From Streptomyces sp. ISL-96 (GTDB lineage: Bacteria; Actinomycetota; Actinomycetes; Streptomycetales; Streptomycetaceae): 62,048 nt of DNA. The position numbers and the translations under genes were made by a program. Under the pieces are notes generated by a model. It was given only the letters and a program-made list of their open reading frames with translations, did not search any database and was not told the DNA's origin. The first letter of the stretch is position 1. Each line of letters starts with the position of its first letter. Shown piece by piece: positions 42,522-52,735 of this stretch. Location: NCBI RefSeq assembly GCF_018614035.1, contig NZ_JAGGPA010000047.1, positions 1 through 62,048 on the forward strand, in the 5' to 3' direction.

Positions 42522-43865
42522 ATGCAGCCGACCTCCCGAGTACGGCGTCTGTCGGCCCTCGCCTGCGGCGTCGTACTCGCCTCGGCGGCGGCCCCCGCCG
42601 CGTACGCCGCCGAGGTGGCGCCCGACGGCCGGCGCGGCGTGCAGATCGTGATGGTGAACTTCAGCGACAGCGCGCACGGCGACCCCGCGAAGCTGGAGTC
42701 GGCCCTGGAGTCCGCCTACTACGGCAAGAGCGGTTCCCTGACCTCGTACTACAGCGAGATCACCCGGGGCAGGACCACCTTCGGACCGGCCGGTACGGAC
42801 CAGGTGAGCGGGCCGCTCACGCTCCCCATGGCCGCCGCCTGCGACAGCGGCCGGATCGCGGACGAGACGCAGAAGGCGCTGGTCGCGAAGGGCATCGGGG
42901 AGAGCGCGTACGACCACGTCTCGATCGTCTTCCCGAACAAGAAGGCCAAGTGCGAGTACGCCGGACTGGGCACGGTCGGCGGAGGGAAAACCTGGATGCC
43001 GGACGAGCACTTCTCGATCGACGCGCTGGTCCATGAGTTCGGCCACAATCTCGGTTACCACCACCACAAGCGGCTGCGCTGCCCGGACGGGGACCTGGGC
43101 GCCGGCTGCAAGGAGGACGGCACGAGTGACAAGTCGGTCATGGGCGGTGGCGGTTCGGCGGCCGGGCTGACGTCGCCCGAGCTGATCCACAACAAGTGGC
43201 TGGCGGGCGACGAACTCGCCGACGTGACCGAGTCCGGTACGTACAAACTGCGTCCGCTGTACGGCGAGGGCAGTGGCGTCCACGCGCTGCGCATCCCACT
43301 CGACGGCAAGGACAAGATCGTCGTCGAGCTGCGGGCGAAGGCGGGTTCGCTCGACGGCGCGATCGAGGGCGTCCACGTCCACCGCGTCCTGGCCGACGAC
43401 TACACGAGGTCGGCGCTCATCGATCCGACCCCGGGTGACGGCAAGGCGCCGGACGCGGACGCGGTCAAGGCCGGGACGGAACTGACCGACACCGCGCGCA
43501 AGGTGGGGGTGAAGGTCGTGGCCTCGGGCAAGACGGAGGCGACGGTCGCCGTCAGCCTGGCCGGCGGGGCGGCGGGGCCGGCTCCCGCGCCCGGCCCCGC
43601 TTCCCCTCCCGCTTCCGGTCCCGCAGCCGCTCCCGAAACGCCGAAGACACCCGGGGGCCCGGCCGCCGCCGTACCGGCCAAGACCGTGGCGCTCCGGGCG
43701 GCCGAGGCACCTGCGGCTCCGGAGTCCGGCGTACGCCCCGGGGGAGGCGAGCAGCGCCTGGCCGAGACCGGCGGCGACGCGGCCGCCCGGCCGCTGGCCG
43801 TCGCGGGGGCGCTGGCGCTGGGCGGCGCGGTCGTATGCGCGACGCTGCGCCGCCGTCGCCCGTAA
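42522..43865 (+). CDS. Cell-wall-anchored metzincin protease (LAETG)
   Basis: A 447-aa protein with signal peptide (to about AYAAEV, residue 31). The catalytic domain contains the metzincin zinc site HEFGHNLGYHH: His171, Glu172, His175, Gly178, His181, with a later Met-turn-like SVMGGGG. The middle part is beta-rich, followed by a Pro/Ala-rich wall-spanning segment (~345-405). The C-terminus has LAETG (413-417), a hydrophobic helix and RRRR, a complete sorting signal. Streptomyces class-E sortases use LAxTG, so the protein is predicted to be covalently attached to the wall. The substrate is unknown. Confidence 0.85.
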   Translation: MQPTSRVRRLSALACGVVLASAAAPAAYAAEVAPDGRRGVQIVMVNFSDSAHGDPAKLESALESAYYGKSGSLTSYYSEITRGRTTFGPAGTDQVSGPLTLPMAAACDSGRIADETQKALVAKGIGESAYDHVSIVFPNKKAKCEYAGLGTVGGGKTWMPDEHFSIDALVHEFGHNLGYHHHKRLRCPDGDLGAGCKEDGTSDKSVMGGGGSAAGLTSPELIHNKWLAGDELADVTESGTYKLRPLYGEGSGVHALRIPLDGKDKIVVELRAKAGSLDGAIEGVHVHRVLADDYTRSALIDPTPGDGKAPDADAVKAGTELTDTARKVGVKVVASGKTEATVAVSLAGGAAGPAPAPGPASPPASGPAAAPETPKTPGGPAAAVPAKTVALRAAEAPAAPESGVRPGGGEQRLAETGGDAAARPLAVAGALALGGAVVCATLRRRRP

Positions 43866-43878
43866 GCGACCGATCGGT

Positions 43879-44718
43879 CTACCTGGCGATCGCGACCGCT
43901 TCCAGTCCCTTGCCGCCCGCCGCGGTGAGGGACAGGACGCGCTCGCGGACCTCGTAGGCCGCCTTGCCGTCCAGGACCTTGAGCAGGGCCTTCTCGGCGT
44001 CCATCACCGGCGGCGCGCACATCTTCCGAGTCGTGGCGATCTTGGAGAAGGTGATGGTCGATCCGGAGACCTTCGCCTTGCCCGAGACGTTGTTGCAGCC
44101 GAGATGTCCGCCTACGGTCCCGTCCTCGCCGAAGAACAGCTTCGCCTTGCCCGCCGCGTCCCCCGGGAGTGAGGTCGCGGTGTCGCCGTCACGCAGCGAC
44201 TCCACCTTCCACTCGGTACCGAGGAGCTGCGCGTCGGGCTCCGGCTTGGTCTCGGACAGGGCGATGGTGTCGCCCTCAGCCGTGGTCAGGGTCAGCTTGT
44301 CGTCCGCGACCTTGGCCTTCAGCTCACCGGTGAAGGTGCGCTGAAGGTGCTGCTCGAACTTCGCGATGTTCTTCGGACAGCCGATCTCGGTGGTCTGGCC
44401 GGGTCCCACGGTGATCGTGTCGCCCTCGACCTTCACATCGGCGCCGAAGCGATTGCAGCCGGTGTGGCCTTCGGCCCGGCCCTTGTCGTCGATGCGGACC
44501 GTGGCCTTCTCGGGTGCCGGCATCTTCTTCCCGTCGACGGTCACGCTGTCGACGGTCCAGTCGATGCCGCTGACCTGGAGGTCCGGCTTTACGGTGCCGT
44601 CGCCGCCGGTGCCCGGGCCCGGCTCCGTGCCGCAGGCGGCCAGGGTGAGGAGGGCGAGGACGCTGACGGCGCCGGTGAGGGGGCGGCGGGCGGAGATGCG
44701 GGTGCGCGACGTATCCAT
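43879..44718 (-). CDS. Lipoprotein with two META domains
   Basis: A 279-aa protein from ATG 44718. Lipobox LLTLAACG near residue 28. Two META (HslJ-like) domains follow, each with the Cys-containing signature: GHTGCNRFGADVKVEGDTITVG...IGCPKN and GHLGCNNVSGKAKVSGSTITFS...KMCAPP. The Cys pairs likely form disulfides outside the membrane. META proteins are linked to stress and heat-shock in other bacteria; the role here is unknown. It converges with the metzincin gene, with 13 bases between stops. Confidence 0.88.
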   Translation of the reverse strand: MDTSRTRISARRPLTGAVSVLALLTLAACGTEPGPGTGGDGTVKPDLQVSGIDWTVDSVTVDGKKMPAPEKATVRIDDKGRAEGHTGCNRFGADVKVEGDTITVGPGQTTEIGCPKNIAKFEQHLQRTFTGELKAKVADDKLTLTTAEGDTIALSETKPEPDAQLLGTEWKVESLRDGDTATSLPGDAAGKAKLFFGEDGTVGGHLGCNNVSGKAKVSGSTITFSKIATTRKMCAPPVMDAEKALLKVLDGKAAYEVRERVLSLTAAGGKGLEAVAIAR

Positions 44719-44774
44719 GGCGATGGGACGGAACAAGTGGGGTTTCTGGTTCCACTGGCTCGCTCAGGCTCCGC

Positions 44775-45575
44775 TCATCCCCTGCCCCTGCCCCTGGTCC
44801 CGATGACGACGGTGGCGTACAGCTCGTCGGACGTGACGACCCGCGGGACCAGCCCGTCGCGGGCCACGGTTTCGACGGCCTGCGGCGCCTGGCGCTCGCT
44901 CGTCTCGAACAGCAGGTGGCCGCCCGGCGCCAGCCACCGCGCCGCCTCCGCCGTCACCCGCCGCAGTACGTCGAGCCCGTCAGCCCCGCCGTCGAGCGCG
45001 ACCCGCGCCTCGTGGATGCGGGCCTCCGGGGGCAACAGGTCTATCTCCTCGGTCGGTACGTACGGCACATTGGCCAGCAGTACGTCGACCCGTCCGCGCA
45101 GCGTGGCGGCGGGCAGCGGCGCGTAGAGGTCCCCCTGGTAGACCTGGCCGCCGACGGCGGTGATGTTGCGCCGGGCACATCGCACGGCGGCGGGGTCCAC
45201 GTCGGCGGCGTACAACTCGACCCGCTCCAGGCACGCGGCCAGCGCCGCGCCGAGTGCTCCCGTGCCGCAGCACAGGTCGACCACGACGGCCTGCGACGGC
45301 GCGAGGGCCACGGCCTGCCGGACCAGGAACTCGGTGCGGCGGCGGGGGACGAAGACCCCGGGGTCCACGGTGTAGCGACGGCCGCAGAACTCGGCCCAGC
45401 CGAGGACGTGTTCGAGGGGCAGGCCGTCGATCCGGCGGTCCACCATGGCGGAGAGGTGGGCGGGATTCCGCGCGGTGGAGAGGAGCAAGTCCGCCTCGTC
45501 CTCGGCGAATACGCAGCCGGCGGCCCGAAGCCTGGTGACGATGACGGAGGGGGAAAACGAGGGGGAGAGAGGCAT
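44775..45575 (-). CDS. PrmC-related N5-glutamine methyltransferase-like protein
   Basis: A 266-aa protein, ATG 45575 with AAAGG upstream. The N-terminal helical part and LEHVLGWAEFCGRRYTVDPGVFVPRRRTEFLV parallel PrmC. SAM motif I is VVDLCCGTGALGAALA. The substrate motif reads NVPYVPT where PrmC has NPPY. This is the actinobacterial PrmC-like family of unknown target, distinct from the release-factor enzyme. In known family members the first Pro of NPPY contacts the target Gln; its change to Val suggests altered substrate. Confidence 0.85.
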   Translation of the reverse strand: MPLSPSFSPSVIVTRLRAAGCVFAEDEADLLLSTARNPAHLSAMVDRRIDGLPLEHVLGWAEFCGRRYTVDPGVFVPRRRTEFLVRQAVALAPSQAVVVDLCCGTGALGAALAACLERVELYAADVDPAAVRCARRNITAVGGQVYQGDLYAPLPAATLRGRVDVLLANVPYVPTEEIDLLPPEARIHEARVALDGGADGLDVLRRVTAEAARWLAPGGHLLFETSERQAPQAVETVARDGLVPRVVTSDELYATVVIGTRGRGRG

Positions 45576-45750
45576 GGGAAACCTTTCGGGACGCCGATGG
45601 GCGCTCCTTCGGTCACCTATGCCTGGTGGACCGCGCGGTCGCGAGATGAGAGCACCCGACCTGATACAGCGGTAATGGGGCTCACCTCCTAGGTGCGTGT
45701 GTACGGCCTGCCTGCGTGGGCGACGGCAACACTACATGATCAACTAATCG

Positions 45751-46569
45751 CTAGCCGAGGATCGGCAACAGCCCTGCCAGATGGGCCCGTTCGCCGCTGG
45801 CGCTGACCTTCGCGTCGTCGACGGCCGCGTCCCAGTCCGTACGCCCCGTGGCGAGGCGGATCCAGGTGAGCGGGTCGGTCTCTACGACGTTCGGCGGTGT
45901 GCCGCGGGTGTGACGGGGGCCTTCCACGCACTGGACGACGGCGTACGGCGGGACGCGGACCTCGACCGACCCGCCGGGCGCCTTGACGGCGAGGGCGTCG
46001 GCGAGGAGACGGGTGCAGGCGGCGAGGGCCTGGCGGTCGTACGGGACGGCGAGTCCGGCGGCGTGGTTCAAGTCGTCGGTGTGGACGATGAGTTCGACGG
46101 TGCGGGTGACGAGGTAGTCGTCGAGGCGCATGGCGCCGACGCGGGTCGCGAGGAGCCGGTCGTCGGGGGCGGTGGGCAGGAGCTCGGCGAGGCGGGTGCG
46201 GGTCCGCTCGTACAGCGCGTACAGAGCGTCGAGATCCGGGGCCGCCTCGCTGATCGACTTCGTGGCGTCGGAGATCTGCGCGGCGTGGGCGGCGGTGGCG
46301 AACGGCCACTCCTGGAGGGGGACTTCCTGCTTGGGCGGGGCAGGCTGTTCGAGGCAGCGGCTGACGGCGCCGACGGCCAGGGTGATGTGCGCGGCCAGGT
46401 CGCGGACGGTCCAGTCCCCGAGGTGGGTGGGGAGCGCGAGCTGCGCGGGCGTGAGGTCGCGCACGGCGTCTTGCACGTTGCCGAACTGGGCCAGGACGGC
46501 GGCGCGGATCTTACCGGCGTCGTAGCGGCGCGGGCGGGGGCGCGGGCGCTTCTGGTCAGCGGATGACAT
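45751..46569 (-). CDS. Maleylpyruvate-isomerase/DinB-like family protein with SCP2-like tail
   Basis: A 272-aa protein. The N-terminal ~190 residues are a four-helix bundle of the mycothiol-dependent maleylpyruvate isomerase type (DWTVRDLAAHITLAVGAVSRCLE, MRLDDYLVTRTVELIVHTDDL with His/Asp metal ligands). The C-terminal ~80 residues (VEVRVPPYAVVQCV... TDPLTWIRLATGRTDW) look like a sterol-carrier (SCP2-like) domain. Such fusions are common in actinobacteria and the substrate is unknown. The spacing to the neighbouring PrmC-like gene (175 bases) leaves co-transcription open. Confidence 0.8.
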   Translation of the reverse strand: MSSADQKRPRPRPRRYDAGKIRAAVLAQFGNVQDAVRDLTPAQLALPTHLGDWTVRDLAAHITLAVGAVSRCLEQPAPPKQEVPLQEWPFATAAHAAQISDATKSISEAAPDLDALYALYERTRTRLAELLPTAPDDRLLATRVGAMRLDDYLVTRTVELIVHTDDLNHAAGLAVPYDRQALAACTRLLADALAVKAPGGSVEVRVPPYAVVQCVEGPRHTRGTPPNVVETDPLTWIRLATGRTDWDAAVDDAKVSASGERAHLAGLLPILG

Positions 46570-47046
46570 GGCCCGAGATTAGCGCGGCCGAACCGCTGCG
46601 CGGAGCTTTCCCCACCCCGCCCCTTCCCGAACTGGGGCGCTGCACCAGACCCCGGTCCTCAAACGCCGGACGGGCTGGATTGGCCGGGAGTTGGCTGGAG
46701 CTCCGCCCCCAGACCGCCGGAGGCCTGCGGGCGTGTCCTCAAACGCCGGACGGGCTGGGTGCGGCTGAGCGAAAGCCCCAGAGCACGGCACGCTCGTGGA
46801 GCGCGGCACCTTCGCGAAGCGCGGCACGTCTGCGTTCGCCGAGCACAGCTCGCTCCCGGAACGCGGCAACCTCGAGCTGGGGCACAGCCCCTGGGTCGAG
46901 GTGAGCCACCCCGCCCCCTCCAGCCCCTCCGGCGTTTGAGGAGCGGGCCTGGGCAGCCCCCAGTTTCGGGAAGGGGCGGGTAGGGGAACAAAAAACTCGG
47001 CCCTGGCCAACCAGCTGGCCAGGGCCGAAGTTGTCGCTTCAGGGAC
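46570..47046. repeat. Streptomyces-type intergenic repeats
   Basis: A 477-base gene-free region. CTCAAACGCCGGACGGGCTG occurs at about 46658 and 46738, with an inverted partner (CCTCCGGCGTTTGAGGAGC) at about 46936. These are the dispersed GC-rich intergenic repeats often seen between streptomycete genes. GAACGCGGCACxTT-like short repeats lie around 46795-46870. Confidence 0.65.
46990..47028 (-). terminator. Terminator of purSQL
   Basis: A 13-bp stem TCGGCCCTGGCCA (46997-47009) with TGGCCAGGGCCGA (47016-47028); on the minus strand it is followed by a T-rich run. It lies 19 bases past the purL stop. Confidence 0.85.
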
Positions 47047-49292
<2,246 letters not shown>

Positions 49293-49296
<4 letters not shown>

Positions 49297-49973
49297 GCGT
49301 TGACCAGCTTCTTCAGGATCGAGGTGAAGAATCCGAGGCCGTCGGTACGTCCCGTGCCGACCAGCGGCTCCACGGCGTGCTCCGGGTGCGGCATCAGGCC
49401 GACGACGTTGCCGGCGGCGTTGCTGATGCCGGCGATGTCGCGGAGCGAGCCGTTCGGGTTGACGTCCAGGTAGCGGAAGGCGACGCGGCCCTCCGCCTCC
49501 AGCTCGTCGAGCACGCGCTCCTCGGCGACGTAACGGCCGTCCATGTTCTTGAGCGGGATCTGGATCTCCTGACCGGCGGTGTAGTCCGCCGTCCAGGCCG
49601 TCTCGCTCGTCTCCACGCGCAGCTTCTGCTCGCGGCAGATGAAGTGCAGGTGGTTGTTCTGCAGCATCCCGCCGGGCAGGAGGTGGGCCTCGGTGAGGAT
49701 CTGGAAACCGTTGCAGATACCGAGGACCGGCAGGCCGGCCTTCGCCTGCTCGATGATCGTCTCCATCACCGGCGAGAAGCGGGCGATCGCGCCGGCGCGC
49801 AGGTAGTCGCCGTACGAGAAGCCACCCGCGAGCACGACCGCGTCGACCTGCTTGAGGTCCTTGTCGCGGTGCCACAGCGAGACCGGCTCGGCGCCCGCGG
49901 TACGGACAGCACGGAGGCTGTCCTGGTCGTCGAGCGTTCCCGGAAAGGTGACGACTCCGATGCGAGCGGTCAC
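49293..49973 (-). CDS. purQ: Phosphoribosylformylglycinamidine synthase, glutaminase subunit
   Basis: A 226-aa class-I glutamine amidotransferase supplying ammonia to PurL. GVVTFPGTLDDQD at the start; nucleophile Cys in PVLGICNGFQIL; catalytic His/Glu in MPHPEHAVEP. GTG start overlaps the purS stop (GTGA), and the gene end overlaps purL (ATGA), so the three subunits are made together. Confidence 0.97.
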
Positions 49974-50221
49974 TTCGACTCCTCCACCTTCACGGTGAAG
50001 TCCTCGATGACGGTGTTGGCGAGGAACGATTCGGCCATCTTGTGGATGCGGGCGAGGGCGGCGTCATCGACCGGCCCCTCGACCTCGAGCTCGAAACGCT
50101 TTCCCTGACGGACGTCCGCGATTCCCTCGAAGCCGAGACGGGGCAGTGCACGCTGCACCGCCTGTCCCTGCGGGTCGAGGATCTCGGGCTTGAGCATGAC
50201 GTCGACTACGACGCGTGCCAC
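49970..50221 (-). CDS. purS: Phosphoribosylformylglycinamidine synthase subunit PurS
   Basis: An 83-aa structural subunit bridging PurL and PurQ. Start GTG 50221 (MARVVVDVMLKPEILDPQG) is preferred because GGGAG lies five bases upstream; GTG 50227 would leave no spacing. The family core QGQAVQRALPRLGFEGIADVRQGKRFELEV is intact. First gene of purSQL. Confidence 0.95.
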   Translation of the reverse strand: MARVVVDVMLKPEILDPQGQAVQRALPRLGFEGIADVRQGKRFELEVEGPVDDAALARIHKMAESFLANTVIEDFTVKVEESK

Positions 50222-50557
50222 TGGCACTCCCGGTGGTGGTGTGGTGCGAAGGCGGTTCCATCAGCGTACCCGGCTTGAAATTCTACGCGGGTAGATATGG
50301 GTCTACGCGGATCACGTTCCGGTATCAGGGGTGACAACCGGGCGGAAAATCCGGGGAAAATGGCCGCCTCCGATTGCGGAAGGACACGCGGACGGAATTA
50401 AATGGGCTTCACAATGCAATGGCTGTCGCTGTACAAAGGAATAGCGAGAAAAACAGCATTGCTCCAAATCAGCCGGAAGGCCGGCATCACCGCATGTCAG
50501 ACGTCATGTCAGGCGTCATGTCGGACGCGGTAGTGCCGCAGGAAAGGACCGATATCC
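50222..50557. promoter_or_regulatory. Divergent purS / lsr2-like control region
   Basis: 335 bases between divergent genes. Near purS lies TCTAC-GCGG-GTAGA (50282-50295), followed by GTCTACGCGGATCACG (~50301-50316), a palindrome plus repeated half-site. Near the lsr2-like start there are three tandem 12-base copies of CATGTCAGACGT type (50493-50528). The middle is unusually AT-rich. Confidence 0.45.
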
Positions 50558-50875
50558 GTGGCTCAGCGCGTAGTGGTCACGCTCTCCGACGACATCGACG
50601 GAGGGGAAGCAGCGGAAACGGTCAGCTTCGGCCTGGACGGGAAGTCGTACGAGATCGACCTGAATCCCGCCAATGCAAAGAAACTGCGCATGGCACTGGA
50701 GCCGTACATCGAGGCGGGCCGAAAGCACTCGAAGTCGGGCAAGGTCTACCGCCACACCGCCGTGGCACCCGATCCGGCGGCCGTGCGTGCGTGGGCACGC
50801 TCGCACCAGATGGACGTGCCGGCGCGGGGCCGCATCCCCAAGAAGGTCTACGAAGCCTTCGCCGAGGCCTCGTAG
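50558..50875 (+). CDS. Lsr2-family nucleoid-associated protein
   Basis: A 105-aa protein. GTG 50558 is preceded by GGAAAGGA. The N-terminal dimerisation domain is VVVTLSDDIDGGEAAETVSFGLDGKSYEIDLNPANAKKLRMAL. The C-terminal DNA-binding domain has VRAWARSHQMDVPARGRIPKKVYEAF, where RGR is the AT-hook-like minor-groove element. Lsr2 proteins bind AT-rich, often foreign DNA and silence it. Streptomycetes carry two paralogues; this locus (near purSQL) fits the less-studied one. Confidence 0.92.
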   Translation: MAQRVVVTLSDDIDGGEAAETVSFGLDGKSYEIDLNPANAKKLRMALEPYIEAGRKHSKSGKVYRHTAVAPDPAAVRAWARSHQMDVPARGRIPKKVYEAFAEAS

Positions 50876-50916
50876 GGCTTCGCGGACAGCTGCTGAGAGT
50901 CCGGGCGCCCGCCGAC

Positions 50917-50947
50917 TTGCAATGCACCCCTGGTGATCGGCTAGAGT
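50917..50947 (+). promoter_or_regulatory. Promoter of tRNA-Gly (UCC)
   Basis: TTGCAA (50917-50922) and TAGAGT (50942-50947), spacer 19 bases, 50 bases before the tRNA. Confidence 0.4.
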
Positions 50948-50996
50948 CTGGAACACGCCGAGGGGCAAGGCCGCAGGGCCGGACCTCAAGCAGCGT

Positions 50997-51068
50997 GCGG
51001 GTGTAGTTCAGTAGTAGAACATCCCCCTTCCAGGGGGAAGGCGCAGTGTGCAATTCCTGTCACCCGCT
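50997..51068 (+). tRNA. tRNA-Gly (UCC) with atypical D- and T-arms
   Basis: 72 nt: acceptor GCGGGTG/CACCCGC, D-stem GTTC/GAAC, anticodon stem TCCCC/GGGGA with loop CTTCCAG (TCC). The D-loop is AGTAGTA, lacking the usual adjacent GG. The T-arm is GCAGT-GTGCAATT-CCTGT, an eight-base loop without TTC and with a mismatched closing pair. These are unlike the other tRNAs here. Confidence 0.85.
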
Positions 51069-51121
51069 CTACATCGCTTACCAACCACTTCGGTGGATCA
51101 GGTACAGTGGTGGCACCAAAT

Positions 51122-51197
51122 GCGGACGTGGCTCAGTTGGTAGAGCATCACCTTGCCAAGGTGAGGGTCGCGAGTTCGAATCTCGTCGTCCGCTCCA
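51122..51197 (+). tRNA. tRNA-Gly (GCC), copy 1
   Basis: Acceptor GCGGACG/CGTCCGC, anticodon stem TCACC/GGTGA with loop TTGCCAA (GCC), T-loop TTCGAAT, CCA encoded at 51195-51197. A TACAGT -10-like box lies at 51103-51108. Confidence 0.95.
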
Positions 51198-51203
51198 TGA
51201 GTA

Positions 51204-51236
51204 CGAAGGCCCCGGTCATTGCGACCGGGGCCTTCG
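51204..51236 (+). terminator. Terminator after tRNA-Gly (GCC) copy 1
   Basis: A 14-bp stem CGAAGGCCCCGGTC (51204-51217) with its complement (51223-51236). Stem and loop are repeated almost exactly after copy 2 at 53464. Confidence 0.85.
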
Positions 51237-51487
51237 TCGTTGTGTCCGTTGTTCTGTTGTTCGCCACTGACATTTGTCATATGCGTCCGTTTCCTTCTCC
51301 GTGGCGCGCGGCGAGCTCTTCGTGCGGGGCGGCTGGAGCGGGCAGTTGGGGGCGCACGAGGCGCTGGGCGCCGTCGCTACGGCGGTGGCCTGGACCGTAC
51401 TGTCTGTATTCGCTGTGCGGCCGTGGTTCCGGTGGGAGCCGCGGCGGTAGGGGAATCAGCGGTAGGGGAATCGGGGGGACGACGGGG

Positions 51488-52735
51488 ATGAAGGGCTTCT
51501 GGCGGAAGCGGAGCCAGGCGGCGAAGCTTGACCTGTACATGCGGGTGACGCTGTATCTGCTGCCGTGGCTGATCTCGACCGGGGCTCTGACGCCCCTCAC
51601 CCAGGAGGTGAGCCGCGAACCCGGCGCCGTCGCGCTCGCGCGCGGGCTGCTCGTCCTGTCCGTGGCTCAGTGCGCGGTCTCGATGCACACCACTCACCAC
51701 GGGCTCGCGCATTACGTCGACAGGGCCCCGGCGCCGTGGCGCTCGGCGGCCGTCGCGATCGGGCTGGGCGGGATTTCGGTGGGTTCGATCGTGGCCCTTC
51801 AGGCCACCGGCGGGATCGGTGACGGGAGGGCGATGGTGGCGATACTGCCGTACGCCCTGCTCACCACTGCCATGTCGACGTTCATGCTGTCGACCCTCCG
51901 GCGGCTGATGCTCGGGACCGTGGTGGCAGCGGCGCTGGTCGCGGGGGCGCTGGCCGCCACCGGGGCGGAGGCGGGGCTGGCGGTGGCCGGGGCGGTGGTC
52001 GTGCTCTTCGTGGGGCTGTTCGCGTTGCTGACCACGCGGTCCTCGGCCTGGTTCATGGCGGTGATCTGGGAGCTGGACCGGAACCGCGACGCCACCGCGC
52101 GGCTCGCGGTCGCCGAAGAGCGGCTGCGTTTCGGGCGGGACATGCACGACGTCATGGGGCGCAATCTCGCCGTCATCGCGCTGAAGAGCGAGCTGGCGGT
52201 GCAGCTCGCGCGACGCGGCAGGCCGGAGGCCGCCGACCAGATGGCCGAGGTGCAGCGGATCGCGCGGGAGTCGCAGCGTGAGGTGCGTGAGGTCGTACGC
52301 GGCTATCGGGAGGCGGATCTGGCCACCGAACTGGAAGGGGCGCGCGGGGTGTTGAGTGCGGCCGGCATCGAGTGCCTGATGGAGCAGGGGCGGCTGGGCG
52401 ACGATCTTCCGCCGGGCGTGCAGTCGGCGCTCGGGTGGGTCGTACGGGAGGCGACGACCAATGTGCTGCGGCACGGGGACCCGCGCAGCTGCACGGTACG
52501 GCTGACGGCGGAGGGCGGGAGGGCGGTGCTGGTCGTGGAGAACGACGGGGCGGGGGACGTGTCCGCCGACGGCACTCCAGGGTCGGGGCTTGCCGGGCTC
52601 CGGGAGCGGCTGAGCGCGGTGGGCGGGACGCTGCGGGCGGGGCCGGGCGGGGACGGCACGTTCCGGCTGACTGCCGAGGTGCCGATGGGGCAGGTGGTTC
52701 CGGTGGAACCAGTGGTTCAGGAGGTGCTGCGGTGA
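51488..52735 (+). CDS. Two-component sensor histidine kinase (NarL-partner type)
   Basis: A 415-aa protein from ATG 51488; the open frame upstream runs through the tRNA and is not coding. About five to six hydrophobic helices (~25-190) form a membrane sensor without a clear extracellular domain. The HisKA_3 dimerisation domain contains RFGRDMHDVMGRNLAVI with phospho-acceptor His220. The HATPase has the N-box GWVVREATTNVLRHG and a G-box near GSGLAGLRERL. The gene overlaps the response regulator (GTGA). Kinases of this type often sense envelope stress or antibiotics; the ligand is unknown. Confidence 0.92.
   Translation: MKGFWRKRSQAAKLDLYMRVTLYLLPWLISTGALTPLTQEVSREPGAVALARGLLVLSVAQCAVSMHTTHHGLAHYVDRAPAPWRSAAVAIGLGGISVGSIVALQATGGIGDGRAMVAILPYALLTTAMSTFMLSTLRRLMLGTVVAAALVAGALAATGAEAGLAVAGAVVVLFVGLFALLTTRSSAWFMAVIWELDRNRDATARLAVAEERLRFGRDMHDVMGRNLAVIALKSELAVQLARRGRPEAADQMAEVQRIARESQREVREVVRGYREADLATELEGARGVLSAAGIECLMEQGRLGDDLPPGVQSALGWVVREATTNVLRHGDPRSCTVRLTAEGGRAVLVVENDGAGDVSADGTPGSGLAGLRERLSAVGGTLRAGPGGDGTFRLTAEVPMGQVVPVEPVVQEVLR

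Noticed and set aside
46579..47010. Minus-strand 143-aa frame in the intergenic repeat region
   Set aside because: Its sequence is produced by the dispersed intergenic repeats (PVRRLRT / PAFED-type peptides), not by a gene.
51107..51487. Upstream extension of the histidine kinase frame (…DVAQLVEHHLAKVRV…)
   Set aside because: It reads through tRNA-Gly and its terminator; the ATG at 51488 has a ribosome site and family-like start.
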